A stretch of DNA of 64,000 nt, from the NCBI RefSeq assembly GCF_013408555.1, contig NZ_JACBZN010000001.1, positions 1,736,001 to 1,800,000 on the forward strand, given 5' to 3'. The translations under genes and the position numbers were made by a program. Each line of letters begins with the position of its first letter. Position 1 is the stretch's first letter. Positions 25,933 to 34,168 of the stretch are shown in pieces. The notes beneath the pieces were generated by a model, which saw nothing but the letters and a program-made list of their open reading frames with translations, was not told where the DNA came from and ran no database searches. The DNA comes from Aeromicrobium tamlense. Lineage in GTDB: Bacteria > Actinomycetota > Actinomycetes > Propionibacteriales > Nocardioidaceae.

Positions 25933-27038
25933 CAACGCGCCCCGTGCAGACGTTCCATCTCGGCGAACGCCTCGCCCATGCGACGGCACTGCGTCAGCAG
26001 GTCGTGGTGCTCGACGACCCACGCGCGGTTGGCCTCGCCCTGCCGGCGGCGACGCTCGGCGTCGGACAGCCAGCCGACCAACGACGCCGCGAGGGCCTCG
26101 ACCTGGTCGGACCCCTCGACGTCGAGCAGGTCATTGCCCGGTGCGATCGCCTCGTGGTTGCTGCCGCAGCGCGTCGTGACCACGGGGAGACCGCACGCCT
26201 GGGCCTCGACGTAGGCGAGGCCGAACTGCTCCTCCCACTTCCACGTGGGCCGCGGCGCCGTGGTGAAGACCGCGGCGCTGCGCAGCAGGTCGCCGACGCC
26301 GCCGGCGTCGAGGCCGCCCGCCAGCGTGACGCCGCCGTGGGGGTCGTCCGCCGCGGCCCGCACGAGGCCCTCGAGCGGCCCGCGGCCCGCGACGACGAGC
26401 TCGGCCTCGGGGATCTCGCGGCGCACGAGGCGCATGGCCTCGAGGATGCGGTCGATCCCCTTGTTCTCGGCCAACGGGCTGACGAACGCCACCCGCGGGC
26501 GGTCGGCGATGTCGTGGGCCGGCGTGAAGATCTCGGTGTCCACGCCCGGCTTCACGACGCGGATGACCGCGTCGTCGAAGCGGTTCTCCAGCAGGTGGTC
26601 GCGCGCGGCGTCGACCATGCACAGCAGCAGCTCGGCTCCGCGGCACGACTCGAGCGCCTGGCGGTAGGGCGGCACGCGGTAGAGCGGCTGGCGCGCGAGA
26701 TTCTCCCACGTCACGACCGCCTGGAGCGGACGCCGTCCGGTGCCGCGCCGTCGCCACCGCGACGCCTGGCCGGTGACGAGCGAGCACAGCTCGAGCGAGG
26801 CGACCCAGTCGAACTCGGCCGGGTCCTGGTCGCGAAGCTCGTTGACCCACGCGAACGCGCCGGCCTCGATGAAGCGCTTGATCGGGCGGCGGTAGGTGCT
26901 GGGCACCCACGTCAGGTCACCCACCGGCTCGTCGCGCGCCAGGGCGGTGACGTGCGTGTCGCCCAGGAGCGACATGTAGAAGAGCTCGCGACGCGGCCGC
27001 TGGTCGGGCAGGGACACCCACAACAGTTCGCGCGTCAC
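25932..27038 (-). CDS. Glycosyltransferase family 4
   Basis: A 368-aa GT-B enzyme. The N-terminal domain begins RELLWVSLPDQRPRRELFY; the donor domain starts near RVAFVSPLAENKGIDRILEA and carries an E-x7-E motif in EQFGLAYVEAQACGLPVV, followed by TTRCGSNHEAI. The GTG at 27038 has GAGGAT 8 nt upstream and is 10 nt downstream of the GT2 stop; the longer in-frame start at 27077 would intrude into GT2. It is the third of four same-strand genes (aftD2, GT2, GT4, membrane protein) with gaps of 10 nt or overlaps, one operon. Sugar specificity unknown. Confidence 0.85.
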   Translation of the reverse strand: MTRELLWVSLPDQRPRRELFYMSLLGDTHVTALARDEPVGDLTWVPSTYRRPIKRFIEAGAFAWVNELRDQDPAEFDWVASLELCSLVTGQASRWRRRGTGRRPLQAVVTWENLARQPLYRVPPYRQALESCRGAELLLCMVDAARDHLLENRFDDAVIRVVKPGVDTEIFTPAHDIADRPRVAFVSPLAENKGIDRILEAMRLVRREIPEAELVVAGRGPLEGLVRAAADDPHGGVTLAGGLDAGGVGDLLRSAAVFTTAPRPTWKWEEQFGLAYVEAQACGLPVVTTRCGSNHEAIAPGNDLLDVEGSDQVEALAASLVGWLSDAERRRRQGEANRAWVVEHHDLLTQCRRMGEAFAEMERLHGAR

Positions 27039-27048
27039 CCGTCGATCC

Positions 27049-27864
27049 TCACACCCGCGCCCGGCGACGACCCGCACGGGCGCCCCACAGGTAGCCCGCG
27101 GCCTCCATCACGCGCATGCCGGCCATGCCGAGAGCGTGGACGGGGCGACGGGCGAGCCGGCGCCAGCTCTGGGCGTAGGCACGCAGCACGCCGGAGCCCT
27201 GGTCGGCCATCGCGCGGTCGTGACGCTCGACCAGCGCCGGGAGGCTGAGCCCGTAGTAGTAGCGCTTCTGCCAGATGTCGCGCAGGGTCAGCCGGCCCTC
27301 GTCGTGGTCGACCACGACGGGCGCGAGCTCGACGGTGCCGCCGGCATCGCGGATGCGGAAGCGCAGGTCGGCGTCCTCCGGGCCCGACATCGACTCGTGG
27401 AACCCGTCGGCGAGCATGTCGGCTCGGCGCAACAGGCGCGGGTTGTGCAGCCACGGCGCGTCGAGGTAGCACTCGCGCTCGAGCGCGCGGCACGCCGTCC
27501 AGAAGCCGTCGCCGATCGTGCGCTCGGGCAGCGCGACGCCCGTGGCGTCGGTGACGGCGGCCGTGCGCACGGCGGCGCTGACCGCGTCGGTGGGCAGGTA
27601 CATGTCGCTGTCGAGCCACAGGATCCAGACGCCCTCGGCGGCGCGGATGCCGCGGTTGCGCTGGGCGCTGCGCTCGGGACCGGCCGTGATGACCACGTCG
27701 GCGATCCCCCGCGCGATGTCATCGGTCCCGTCGGAGCTGTGGTTGTCCACCACGATCAGCTCGACGTGCGGGTGGTCCTGCGCGCGCACCGACGCCAGGC
27801 AGCGCTCGATCGTGCGGGCGTTGTTCCGCGTCGGCACGATCACCGACACCAGGGGCTCAGTCAT
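27049..27864 (-). CDS. Glycosyltransferase family 2
   Basis: A 271-aa GT-A enzyme. The nucleotide-binding start is VSVIVPTRNNARTIERCL (about residues 6-23), the metal-binding DxD is in LWLDSDMYLP, and the acidic block GPEDADLRFRI follows at about 161-171. The C-terminal region ends in a basic tail, consistent with peripheral attachment to the membrane. The start ATG overlaps the end of the giant aftD2 gene by 8 nt, so it is translated in a coupled way. The likely job is adding a sugar to an undecaprenyl- or polyprenyl-linked intermediate, inferred from context. Confidence 0.87.
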   Translation of the reverse strand: MTEPLVSVIVPTRNNARTIERCLASVRAQDHPHVELIVVDNHSSDGTDDIARGIADVVITAGPERSAQRNRGIRAAEGVWILWLDSDMYLPTDAVSAAVRTAAVTDATGVALPERTIGDGFWTACRALERECYLDAPWLHNPRLLRRADMLADGFHESMSGPEDADLRFRIRDAGGTVELAPVVVDHDEGRLTLRDIWQKRYYYGLSLPALVERHDRAMADQGSGVLRAYAQSWRRLARRPVHALGMAGMRVMEAAGYLWGARAGRRRARV

Positions 27865-30800
27865 CGTCGTCCCTCCGCAGGAGCAGGATGAGGCTGCCGG
27901 CGACGGCCAGCACGAGGCCCGCGCCCGCGAGGTGGTGCGGCACCAGGCTGGCCGCGATCACGTCGGCGGACAGCTCGCCGATCCCGTCGCGCCGGGCCTG
28001 AACGACCAGCAGCGCCAGGATCGAGGCGAACACCAGTCCCGACCCGAGGTACACGAGACGGCGCGGGTCGACCGGCCGCAGCCACGTCAGCACGACGGCG
28101 ACGAGCGCGCCCGCCAGGCCGCCCCAGCCCAGCAGGAGTCCGGCGCCGACGACGCCGGTCACCGCGAGCACGGGTGCCGAGGCCCACCGCGGGCGCAGGG
28201 CGGTGGGCCCGGCCGGACCGTCGGGCAGCGCGAACAGGCGGCGGCGCACGAGGGCGGCGACGATCAGCGCGAGGGCCGCGAGCAGGCCGACGCCGCTCGC
28301 GCCGAGCGCGATGTTGGCCCACGTCTGCGGGGCGTAGCGGATGTCGATCGTGGCGGCGGCACCGTCCTCGACGATCCAGCCCGTGGAGAAGCCGTCGAGC
28401 GTGACGGGGGCGCCCAGGTCCTTCCCGTCGGCGGTGGCCCGCCAGTCGGGGTTGTAGCTCTGGCCCGTGACGACGGCGTAGGGGCCGTCCGTGACCTCGA
28501 CGTCGAGCGTCTGGTGGGCGTCACCGTCGCGGGTGGTCTCGGAGATGATCGGCGAGCCGAAGCGCTCGAGCGACTCCCGGGTGTCGCTCAGCTGGAGCGA
28601 GTCGAGGATGAACGCGGGGTTGGCGTCGATCGTGTGCTCGCCCGCCTCGAGGCGCGTGGTGTCGCAGCCGACCCACGGCGTGCCCTGCTGATCCTTGCGC
28701 GCCAGCAGACTGGTCTGCGGCCGCATCAGCAGGCCGGTCCCGTCGGCGAGCGCGACCGGCAGGCACTGCTGCTCGTCCTCGTCGGCCTCCGGAACCTGCA
28801 GGCCCGTGTCGATCGAGCGGAACGTGGGCGGGACGCCCGAGGGGTCGCCGGCGATGCCGTCGATCGTGACCCGGACGGCGGAGCCACGGACGGGCTCGTC
28901 GAGCTCGATCGTGGTCTCCCCCAGGCCGATCTCGGACTCGGCGACGTCGCGGCCGTCGACGCTGACCGTGACGCGGGAGGCGCGGTGGCGGGTCTGGTCG
29001 TCGAGGATCCTCGCGGGCTCCTGGTCGATGACGACGCGCTCGATCCGGCGCTCGTCGCCGCGGATCTCCCACCAGGCACCGCGGGTGTTGCCGCCGGGCA
29101 CCCAGCCGGTGTCGGCGTCGCCGTCGGCGGCGCGCGAGGCGCGGTAGACGGGGTTGTCGAAGTAGAAGCCGCTCGACTCCGCCTCGACCTCCTTGCCGCG
29201 ACCCTCGACGCGGTCGTACATGACCTCGACGGGGCCGTTGACGCGGACGTCCGCCTTCGTCTCGAAGGTGCGGCGGTCGGGCAGGGTGACGACGCGGTTC
29301 AGCGCACGCTCGGAGTCGTCGTTGATGGAGGGCGTGTTCTGCACACGGGTCAGCAGCACGTCGAGCGGCGTGCGCGAGAAGCGCAGGCGGTCGTCGGCGT
29401 CGAGCTCGTCGTACGTGTTCGAGAGCGTGAGCGGGGTGCGGCCGGCGACGTGCGCCAGCTGGCCCAGGCCGATCTCGGCGATGCCCACGAAGTTGAAGCC
29501 CTCACCGCGGGTGGAGTCGATGGTGAGCGTGACCTCGTCGGTCTCGACGCCGCCGAGTCGCGCGGTGGCCAGGCCGCTCTCGGGCAGGGTGATGGTGTCG
29601 CTCCGACCGCCCGCGGACACCGTGACCTCGTCGATCTGCACGTCGCCGATGGGCAGCTGCGCCACGGGGACCTCGTCGAGGGTGACGGGCTCGTCGAACG
29701 TGGCGACGAGGCGCTGACCGGCGGCCGTGCCGAAGTCGCCGAACCGCCAGCCGGTGGTGAGGTCGCCGTCGACGGCGAAGTCGCCCGTGCCGTAGGGCAG
29801 GTCGAAGAACGTGCCGCCCGAGCGCGACGTGGTGACCTCGACGACCGAGTCGACGCGCACGGTCTGGTCCTCGGGATCGGTGCCGAGCGTGCGGGTGGCG
29901 CCCGGGTCCTGGTCCTCGCGCAGCAGCGGGCCCTGGCCGACGGTGAGCCGGTTGGCGATCACGCTGCGGCGCGCGTTGGTGTCGGTCAGCACCATCCGGC
30001 CGACCGTGTCGAGGGCCGTGCTGAAGTCGTCGGTCGACAGGTCCTGGGCGTACCGGACGAGCGGCGAGTCGTCGAGCAGGCCCGCGTCGGCCATCGCCGG
30101 GAACGAGAAGCCGTCGCCCGCGACGATCACCTGTCCGTCGAGCGGCACGGCGCGCAGCGGCTCGCGTGCTCCGCCGACGTCGTAGATCTGCACGGGCGGC
30201 AGCAGGTGCTCACCGTGGAAGAAGGGGTCCTCCTCCGCGGGCGAGAGCGTGTTCTGCCCGGGCACGCCGATGTTCTCGCGGCCGAAGAGGCCAGGATCGC
30301 CGGCGACCAGCTGGTTCATCTCGGACGGGCGCGCGCCGCCGGTGTTCTCCCACACCACGTCGTTGCGCAGCAGCACCTGCCCGGCGCCGAGGTAGCGCGC
30401 CATCGTGGAGACGACGGCGCCCGTGGACGTGCCGGACTGCAGCGAGCCGTCGAGCGCGGCGAGGAAGTTCACGCCGGGCGGCGAGGCGTTCGGCGTGGTC
30501 TCGGGCAGGACCGCGCGCCGGTCGATGAGCGCGTTGACGATGTCGTCGGGACGCTCCTCGGTCCATCGGTAGAACGGCCGGACCTGTCCGGGCAGCACGA
30601 GGACCGAGCCGGGACGGGTGCTCTCGTCCACCGAGGCCGCGGCCTCGTGCCAGTAGTCGGGGACGTCGATCGGCGAGATGTAGAGGCGGCCCGACAGCGC
30701 CGGCAGGCACCAGGCGGCGAACACGCTGGCGGTGACGACCACGACCACGGTGCGCGCGGGGTGGAAGCGCCAGACGCGCGGCGCGAGGTGCACGACCGCC

Positions 30801-31945
30801 ACGACCAGGCCGATCGTCATCGCGACGACGAGCACCGCGCCGATCTTGTTGGTCGTGCGGAACGCGGAGAGCGCCGGGATCTCGAGCAGCTGGGCCAGGA
30901 GGAGGCCGAAGGGAGACGCCGGGCCGTCCTCGGTGGGGAACACGCCGACCATGACGACCGCGGCGCCGAACACGGCCACGGTGACGAGCACCCGGGCGCG
31001 GGTCCGTGCCCAGGCCAGCGCCGTGAGGCCGAGCGCCGGCCACAGCGCGGTCAGCACCATGATGAGCGGACTGACGACGTAGACCGCGTGCTCGGGCACC
31101 CAGGGCCCGGTCGAGCTGGAGCCGTACAGCGGCCACAGGCCGAGCCCGCGCAGCACCTCGGTGAGCGACGAGACCTTCGCGATGCCCGTGAGCGACTCGG
31201 AGCCCTCGACGATCTGGGCACCCGTGGTGAGCGCGGCGAACGCCGGCACGAGCCAGTAGAGCGACAGCACGACGACGAAGAGCGCGGACTTCGCGAGCAC
31301 CAGCAGCGCGTCGACCCAGCGCAGTCCCTCGCTGGCGCGGATCGCCAGGACGACCGGGATCACGGCGAGCAGCTGCAGCAGCGGCACGACGGCGACGTTC
31401 ATGCCGCTCATCGCGAAGAAGGTGAGGCCGAACAGCGCCGGCCAGGCCCAGCTGGCCGGGCGGCGCAGGCCGTGGATGAGGCACAGCAGCTGCCACGGCA
31501 GCAGCGCCATCGGCAGCGCGATGGCCAGTGTGGCACCGGCGCTGATCGTGTAGGGGTTCGCGAGGAACAGCACGGCCGCCAGCAGCCCGCCCCAGCGCCC
31601 GACGCGCGGCGCGACGACCCGCGTCAGGCGGGCCGCGCCCCACGCGGCCACGAGCCAGAGCACGAAGTGGAAGACCTTGAACGCCATCTCGGGCGACAGC
31701 CCGATCCCCCGCAGCGCGGACAGCACGAGCAGCACCGGCGCGAGGCCCACGTTGAAGTTCGGCGAGCCCAGGTACGGCGAGGCGGTCCACGACGACATGT
31801 ACTGGCCGAGCATCGCCCACGGGCGGATGTAGATCTCGGGCTTGATGTCGGTGTAGAAGGTGCCCCAGCCGTTGAGACCGATGACCAGCGCCAGAGCGAC
31901 GATCGCCGAGCCCACCACGAAGCGGTAGTGGGTGAACAGGCGCAC
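27857..31945 (-). CDS. Second AftD-like giant GT-C transferase (DUF3367)
   Basis: A 1362-aa protein. The first loop carries YTDIKPEIYIRPWAM, analogous to the DxxxxPW-type acceptor loop of AftD, and about ten transmembrane helices follow to about residue 400. The large extracytoplasmic part has two discoidin-like modules (FAVDGDLTTGWRFGDFG; SRAADGDADTGWVPGGN) and the segment SYNPDWRATADG. Several helices and an acidic RRDDDD tail end it. It is only moderately similar in layout to the 1292-aa relative, so it is a paralogue rather than a recent duplicate. GTG start with GAGGGAG 6 nt upstream. TATATT at 31996-32001 (minus strand) is the likely -10 for this four-gene operon. Confidence 0.82.
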   Translation of the reverse strand: MRLFTHYRFVVGSAIVALALVIGLNGWGTFYTDIKPEIYIRPWAMLGQYMSSWTASPYLGSPNFNVGLAPVLLVLSALRGIGLSPEMAFKVFHFVLWLVAAWGAARLTRVVAPRVGRWGGLLAAVLFLANPYTISAGATLAIALPMALLPWQLLCLIHGLRRPASWAWPALFGLTFFAMSGMNVAVVPLLQLLAVIPVVLAIRASEGLRWVDALLVLAKSALFVVVLSLYWLVPAFAALTTGAQIVEGSESLTGIAKVSSLTEVLRGLGLWPLYGSSSTGPWVPEHAVYVVSPLIMVLTALWPALGLTALAWARTRARVLVTVAVFGAAVVMVGVFPTEDGPASPFGLLLAQLLEIPALSAFRTTNKIGAVLVVAMTIGLVVAVVHLAPRVWRFHPARTVVVVVTASVFAAWCLPALSGRLYISPIDVPDYWHEAAASVDESTRPGSVLVLPGQVRPFYRWTEERPDDIVNALIDRRAVLPETTPNASPPGVNFLAALDGSLQSGTSTGAVVSTMARYLGAGQVLLRNDVVWENTGGARPSEMNQLVAGDPGLFGRENIGVPGQNTLSPAEEDPFFHGEHLLPPVQIYDVGGAREPLRAVPLDGQVIVAGDGFSFPAMADAGLLDDSPLVRYAQDLSTDDFSTALDTVGRMVLTDTNARRSVIANRLTVGQGPLLREDQDPGATRTLGTDPEDQTVRVDSVVEVTTSRSGGTFFDLPYGTGDFAVDGDLTTGWRFGDFGTAAGQRLVATFDEPVTLDEVPVAQLPIGDVQIDEVTVSAGGRSDTITLPESGLATARLGGVETDEVTLTIDSTRGEGFNFVGIAEIGLGQLAHVAGRTPLTLSNTYDELDADDRLRFSRTPLDVLLTRVQNTPSINDDSERALNRVVTLPDRRTFETKADVRVNGPVEVMYDRVEGRGKEVEAESSGFYFDNPVYRASRAADGDADTGWVPGGNTRGAWWEIRGDERRIERVVIDQEPARILDDQTRHRASRVTVSVDGRDVAESEIGLGETTIELDEPVRGSAVRVTIDGIAGDPSGVPPTFRSIDTGLQVPEADEDEQQCLPVALADGTGLLMRPQTSLLARKDQQGTPWVGCDTTRLEAGEHTIDANPAFILDSLQLSDTRESLERFGSPIISETTRDGDAHQTLDVEVTDGPYAVVTGQSYNPDWRATADGKDLGAPVTLDGFSTGWIVEDGAAATIDIRYAPQTWANIALGASGVGLLAALALIVAALVRRRLFALPDGPAGPTALRPRWASAPVLAVTGVVGAGLLLGWGGLAGALVAVVLTWLRPVDPRRLVYLGSGLVFASILALLVVQARRDGIGELSADVIAASLVPHHLAGAGLVLAVAGSLILLLRRDDDD

Positions 31946-31995
31946 AGAGAACTCCCTCGAGGTCCGGCCGGTCGGCCGCGGGCACAGCGTCGTCC

Positions 31996-32001
31996 AATAT
32001 A
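31996..32001 (-). promoter_or_regulatory. Predicted -10 (TATATT) of the aftD2-GT2-GT4 operon
   Basis: TATATT on the minus strand lies 50 nt upstream of the GTG start in a divergent 113-bp intergenic region that is clearly richer in A+T than its surroundings. No convincing -35 hexamer was found. Confidence 0.45.
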
Positions 32002-32043
32002 GCCCGCGTCACACATCTGTTACCGGCGAGTCACGAAGCCCGG

Positions 32044-32049
32044 TAGCCT
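32044..32049 (+). promoter_or_regulatory. Predicted -10 (TAGCCT) of the first flippase gene
   Basis: TAGCCT precedes the ATG at 32059 by 9 nt, giving a transcript with no leader or at most a couple of bases. It faces the divergent promoter of the aftD2 operon. Confidence 0.45.
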
Positions 32050-32058
32050 GAGGTCGCC

Positions 32059-33246
32059 ATGCCCCGTCCGTCCCCCTCGTCACGCACGCGTCCGGGCGCC
32101 GGGGCGGCACTCGGCGTCACGATGGCCGTCGCCAATCTCCTGAGCTACGTCTTCGTCCTCGTCCTGTCGCGCGCGCTCGGTCCTTCGGACTTCGGCGGCT
32201 TCTCCGCGCTCTCCGCCTACGGCATCGTGCTGGCGGTGCCCGCCGGCGCGCTGCAGGTCATCGTGGCCCGTCACGTGGCCGGCGCGTCGTCGGACTCGCG
32301 CGGCCTGCGCACCGCCCTCATGGTGGGCACGGCCCTCGCCGGTGCGACGATCCTCGCCGCTCCCCTGCTGGCCGACGCGTTCCGGCTCGACACCGCGTGG
32401 TCGGCCATCTGGCTGGGCCTGACGCTGGTCCCGATGACCCTCACCGGCGCGTTCCAGGGCATCCTGCTCGGGCGCGACCGGCTGGCGGCCCTCTCGGCGA
32501 TCTACGTCGCCACCGCCGGAGGGCGGCTCGCCGCCGGAGCCGGCGGCGCGGCGCTCGGCCTCTCGGTCGCCCAGGTCTTCGCCCTCCTGCTGCTCGTCGC
32601 GGCCGCCGTGGCGGTGCTCGGCGCGTGGCTGTGCCGCGAGGACCTCACGCTCGCCGAGGACCAGAGCCTGGGCACGGAGCTCATCCGCGCCACGATGTCG
32701 CTCGGCGCGTTCATCGCGCTGACGAACGTCGACGTCACGCTGGCGCGCGCCTACCTCGACGATCACGAGTCCGGCGGCTACGCCCTCGCAGCCACCTTCG
32801 GCCGCGCGATGGGCTGGGGCACCCAGTTCGTGGCGCTGCTGCTGGTCCCCCGGATGCAAGGTCCCGGAGCGGCCCGCTCGTTCCGCCGGTCGCTGCTGCT
32901 GATCCTGGCGCTCGGCCTGGCCGGGGTCGCCGTGATCGCGGTCGCCCCCTCGTTCTGGGTCGAGCTCGCCGGCGGCGCCGAGTACGCCGAGTTCGGCGGA
33001 CTCGCGGTGGCGTGCGTCGGCCTCGGCGTGCTGTGGGCGCTCGTGCAGGTGTCGCTGTTCGCCGAGATGGGCCTCGACAGCCCCTGGCTCGGCCGGTTCA
33101 CGTGGCTCGTCCTCGGCGTGCAGTGCGTGCTGGTGGTGCTGTGGTTCCACGACACCCCGTACGAGCTGGTCGGGGTGTGCGCGGCCGGTGCCGCGGCCAT
33201 CGTGGCCGCGGCGCTGGTCCGATCGCGCCGCCTCGGAACGCGCTGA
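32059..33246 (+). CDS. Polysaccharide flippase (Wzx/MATE-like, MOP superfamily)
   Basis: A 395-aa polytopic protein with about ten to twelve hydrophobic helices starting at residue 13. The opening segment TMAVANLLSYVFVLVLSRALGPSDFGGFSAL is the classic start of oligosaccharide flippases, and NVDVTLARAYLDDHESGGYALA matches the repeated middle motif. It would move a lipid-linked glycan across the membrane, a step before the AftD-type extension enzymes. The start has no Shine-Dalgarno and lies 9 nt after a TAGCCT element, consistent with a nearly leaderless message. It is divergent from the aftD2 operon and convergent with a methyltransferase gene. Confidence 0.85.
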   Translation: MPRPSPSSRTRPGAGAALGVTMAVANLLSYVFVLVLSRALGPSDFGGFSALSAYGIVLAVPAGALQVIVARHVAGASSDSRGLRTALMVGTALAGATILAAPLLADAFRLDTAWSAIWLGLTLVPMTLTGAFQGILLGRDRLAALSAIYVATAGGRLAAGAGGAALGLSVAQVFALLLLVAAAVAVLGAWLCREDLTLAEDQSLGTELIRATMSLGAFIALTNVDVTLARAYLDDHESGGYALAATFGRAMGWGTQFVALLLVPRMQGPGAARSFRRSLLLILALGLAGVAVIAVAPSFWVELAGGAEYAEFGGLAVACVGLGVLWALVQVSLFAEMGLDSPWLGRFTWLVLGVQCVLVVLWFHDTPYELVGVCAAGAAAIVAAALVRSRRLGTR

Positions 33247-33268
33247 CGGGACGACGGAGCGTCGGTCG

Positions 33269-34102
33269 TCAGTCCTGCTTCTGCTCGATCGCGCGCGACC
33301 GGCCCATGACGATGCGGGCGCCCAGCTTCATGACGCCGGGGAACTTCGTCGCGGCCTTCCACGCGAGCCGGTTGAGCCGGTTCTGCACGTGCACCTGGTA
33401 GCGGCGCAGCCACTCGTCGCGGCCCTTCAGCACCGACGGCGTGGTGCGACGGAACGTCAGCGCGTGCAGGCCGTTGGCCCAGCGCGGGTCGTCGTCGGAC
33501 TTCGCGTCCCACGTGGCGTCGATCGTCCAGCCCGGGTGGCGGTCGAGGAAGAGGCGGTGGGCGCGCTGCACGACCGGCCACGTGGCGTCGTCGATCAGCA
33601 CGAGCGCCTCGTCGGCCAGCAGCGGCTCGACGACGGCCAGCGCGAGGTAGTGCGCCAGCAGCGTGTGCTCGCCGTCGTAGAAATAGACGCCGACCGGTCG
33701 GTCGAGGATGTTCGGGACGGCCATCAGCTTGAAGCAGTCGCCCTCGAGAAGGCGGACGTCGGCGCCCTCGCCGTACGTCGCGAGGTTGGCCATCAGCTCC
33801 TCGCGGGCCTCCTGGCCGGCCATGCCGAACTCCAGGAAGTTCTCCATGGCGTAGAAGACCTTGTCGGCGTTGTCGCGGACCGTGCCGCACATCGACCGGC
33901 CCTTGAAGGTGCCGACCTCGAGGTAGGCCTCGTCGGCGGGCATCAGGGACGCCGCCAGGTTGAGCATCGCGAGCTCGTTGGAGGACGTGAAGCCCGTGAC
34001 GTCGGCCTTGACCTGGTCCCAGTACGGATCGATCGGATCGGTGTCCTGCGGATCGCCGGGGAAGAGCGTCGGGGCGCGGTCGAAGAATGCGGAGGTGTCC
34101 AT
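33269..34102 (-). CDS. Class I SAM-dependent methyltransferase (Methyltransf_24 / TylF-like)
   Basis: A 277-aa enzyme. Motif I is YLEVGTFKGRSMCGTV (about residues 60-75); YFYDGEHTLLAHYLAL and VLIDDATWPVVQRA supply the acidic residues that bind SAM or a divalent ion in TylF-type sugar O-methyltransferases. The C-terminal basic tail is not conserved. TAGGCT on the minus strand, about 30 nt upstream of the ATG, is a reasonable -10; a GAAAGG precedes the start. It is convergent with the flippase gene with 22 nt between stops. A sugar O-methyl decoration is inferred. Confidence 0.82.
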   Translation of the reverse strand: MDTSAFFDRAPTLFPGDPQDTDPIDPYWDQVKADVTGFTSSNELAMLNLAASLMPADEAYLEVGTFKGRSMCGTVRDNADKVFYAMENFLEFGMAGQEAREELMANLATYGEGADVRLLEGDCFKLMAVPNILDRPVGVYFYDGEHTLLAHYLALAVVEPLLADEALVLIDDATWPVVQRAHRLFLDRHPGWTIDATWDAKSDDDPRWANGLHALTFRRTTPSVLKGRDEWLRRYQVHVQNRLNRLAWKAATKFPGVMKLGARIVMGRSRAIEQKQD

Positions 34103-34168
34103 GAATGCCTTTCGTGCGGCGACCAGCCTACCTGCTGGTAACCGGATTCTGGGGTGAACCGAGCGGGT

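Noticed and set aside
27518..32002. 1494-codon open frame on the plus strand
   Set aside because: It mirrors the third-position GC of the aftD2 and GT2 genes on the minus strand and has low-complexity Arg/Gly/Asp composition.
33247..33268. Weak inverted repeat (GACGAC/GTCGTC) between flippase and methyltransferase
   Set aside because: Only 6 bp and very GC-rich; not convincing as a terminator.
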